Source of the DNA: Thiorhodovibrio frisius
Lineage (GTDB): Bacteria; Pseudomonadota; Gammaproteobacteria; Chromatiales; Chromatiaceae
Direction of reading: 5' to 3'
DNA: 64,000 bases
Assembly: GCF_033954835.1 (NCBI RefSeq)
Contig: NZ_CP121471.1
Span: 2,598,501 to 2,662,500, forward strand
The position numbers and the translations under genes are program-made. A model generated the notes under the pieces. The model searched no databases and was not told where the DNA came from. It saw nothing but the letters and a program-made list of their open reading frames with translations. Below, piece by piece: positions 63,624-64,000 of this stretch. Position 1 is the stretch's first letter; each line of letters begins with the position of its first letter.

Positions 63624-64000
63624 CCGATCCGCCCGTTCGGGTGGAAAGGACTGACCGGGTGCTGCTGGGCGCCGGACTGTCTCGATGGGTGAATGGGGAA
63701 CGCAATCGCGCTTCCTTGGCGCGCGGCTGATGTCGGGCTTGGCGCGGAGCGGTCGGGCTCGGCGGCGGCGATGCGGTCTTTGTCATGGGGGCTGGAGGGA
63801 CGCGGTGCCTGCCCTGCCCTTGCCCCGGTTGCGTGCAATGCCGAGGCGCCGCGGGGCATCTCGGTCGGTCGTGTTGGCGCGCGGTATCGCCGTGTTGGGC
63901 GAGCGAGAGCGAGCACTAGGCGATCAGAGGCGCTGGCACGGGCCGAGGTTGCCCCGAGAAGTCGCCGCGTCGAGGCGTCGGCCAGGACGGCCGCCCCCTG
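63624..64000. other. Window end, no gene recognised
   Basis: From copy c of the repeat to the end of the window I see no frame with coding character on either strand. The sequence is very GC-rich and low in complexity, which produces long accidental frames. It may be the decayed remains of a gene continuing past the window. Confidence 0.4.

Noticed and set aside
63398-63916. 172-codon minus-strand frame at the window end
   Set aside because: It runs through the structured repeat and is rich in Pro/Arg/Ala with no motif, signal or ribosome-binding site.

Overview
The window is high-GC chromosomal DNA, most likely from a purple sulfur bacterium (Chromatiaceae or a close gammaproteobacterial relative). 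Three things point there: a crtD-type carotenoid desaturase whose promoter carries two PpsR/CrtJ-type sites, the gammaproteobacterial gene order gyrA-serC-serA-pheA-hisC-tyrA, and an LbtU-type porin with a Fur-box promoter. This assignment is inferred from gene content; no rRNA or other marker is present. I saw no tRNA, rRNA, complete insertion sequence or CRISPR array.

Layout. 1-2.0 kb: an ECF-type cobalt/nickel importer (cbiM-cbiQ-cbiO). 2.1-9.7 kb (minus strand): crtD, a carotenoid oxygenase, and an RND pump with its adaptor. 9.9-15.8 kb: a 1604-residue multi-PAS hybrid kinase followed by a REC-GGDEF diguanylate cyclase. 15.8-18.0 kb: an outer-membrane barrel gene, a HEPN/MNT toxin-antitoxin pair with a truncated HEPN gene, and gene fragments. 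18.0-31.3 kb: a regulated cluster with two paralogous histidine kinases (ABC-substrate-binding-like sensor domains), one FixJ-type regulator, one AraC-type regulator, two secreted sulfatases, a secreted HAD phosphatase and an octaheme c-type cytochrome with TPRs. Both effector units, sulfatase 1 and HAD-cytochrome-sulfatase 2, are preceded by the same nearly identical element of about 68 bp.

31.3-34.7 kb: a restriction-modification pair. The methyltransferase carries its own XRE-type HTH domain, and a perfect palindrome covers its promoter. 34.8-38.2 kb: a GGDEF protein with a haem-binding sensor domain, a decayed membrane-protein gene, and a Fur-controlled porin. 38.3-48.8 kb: two ABC export systems, AIM24- and TMEM43-family proteins, a cupin, ferritin, a DegS-like protease, an FmdB-like protein and a thioredoxin. 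48.9-57.2 kb: gyrA and the serine/aromatic/histidine amino-acid genes. 57.2-63.3 kb: a dicarboxylate symporter, a small unknown protein, mgtE-deacetylase-acetyltransferase, a degenerate GIY-YIG-like protein and a DUF6516-like/HTH toxin-antitoxin pair. The last 660 bp appear non-coding and hold a structured repeat.

The strongest candidates for something undescribed are the sulfatase/HAD/octaheme regulon with duplicated sensors and a shared promoter element, the self-regulating HTH-methyltransferase, and a family of long imperfect palindromes (copies near 15.8, 38.1 and 63.5 kb) whose stems differ in sequence but keep pairing.
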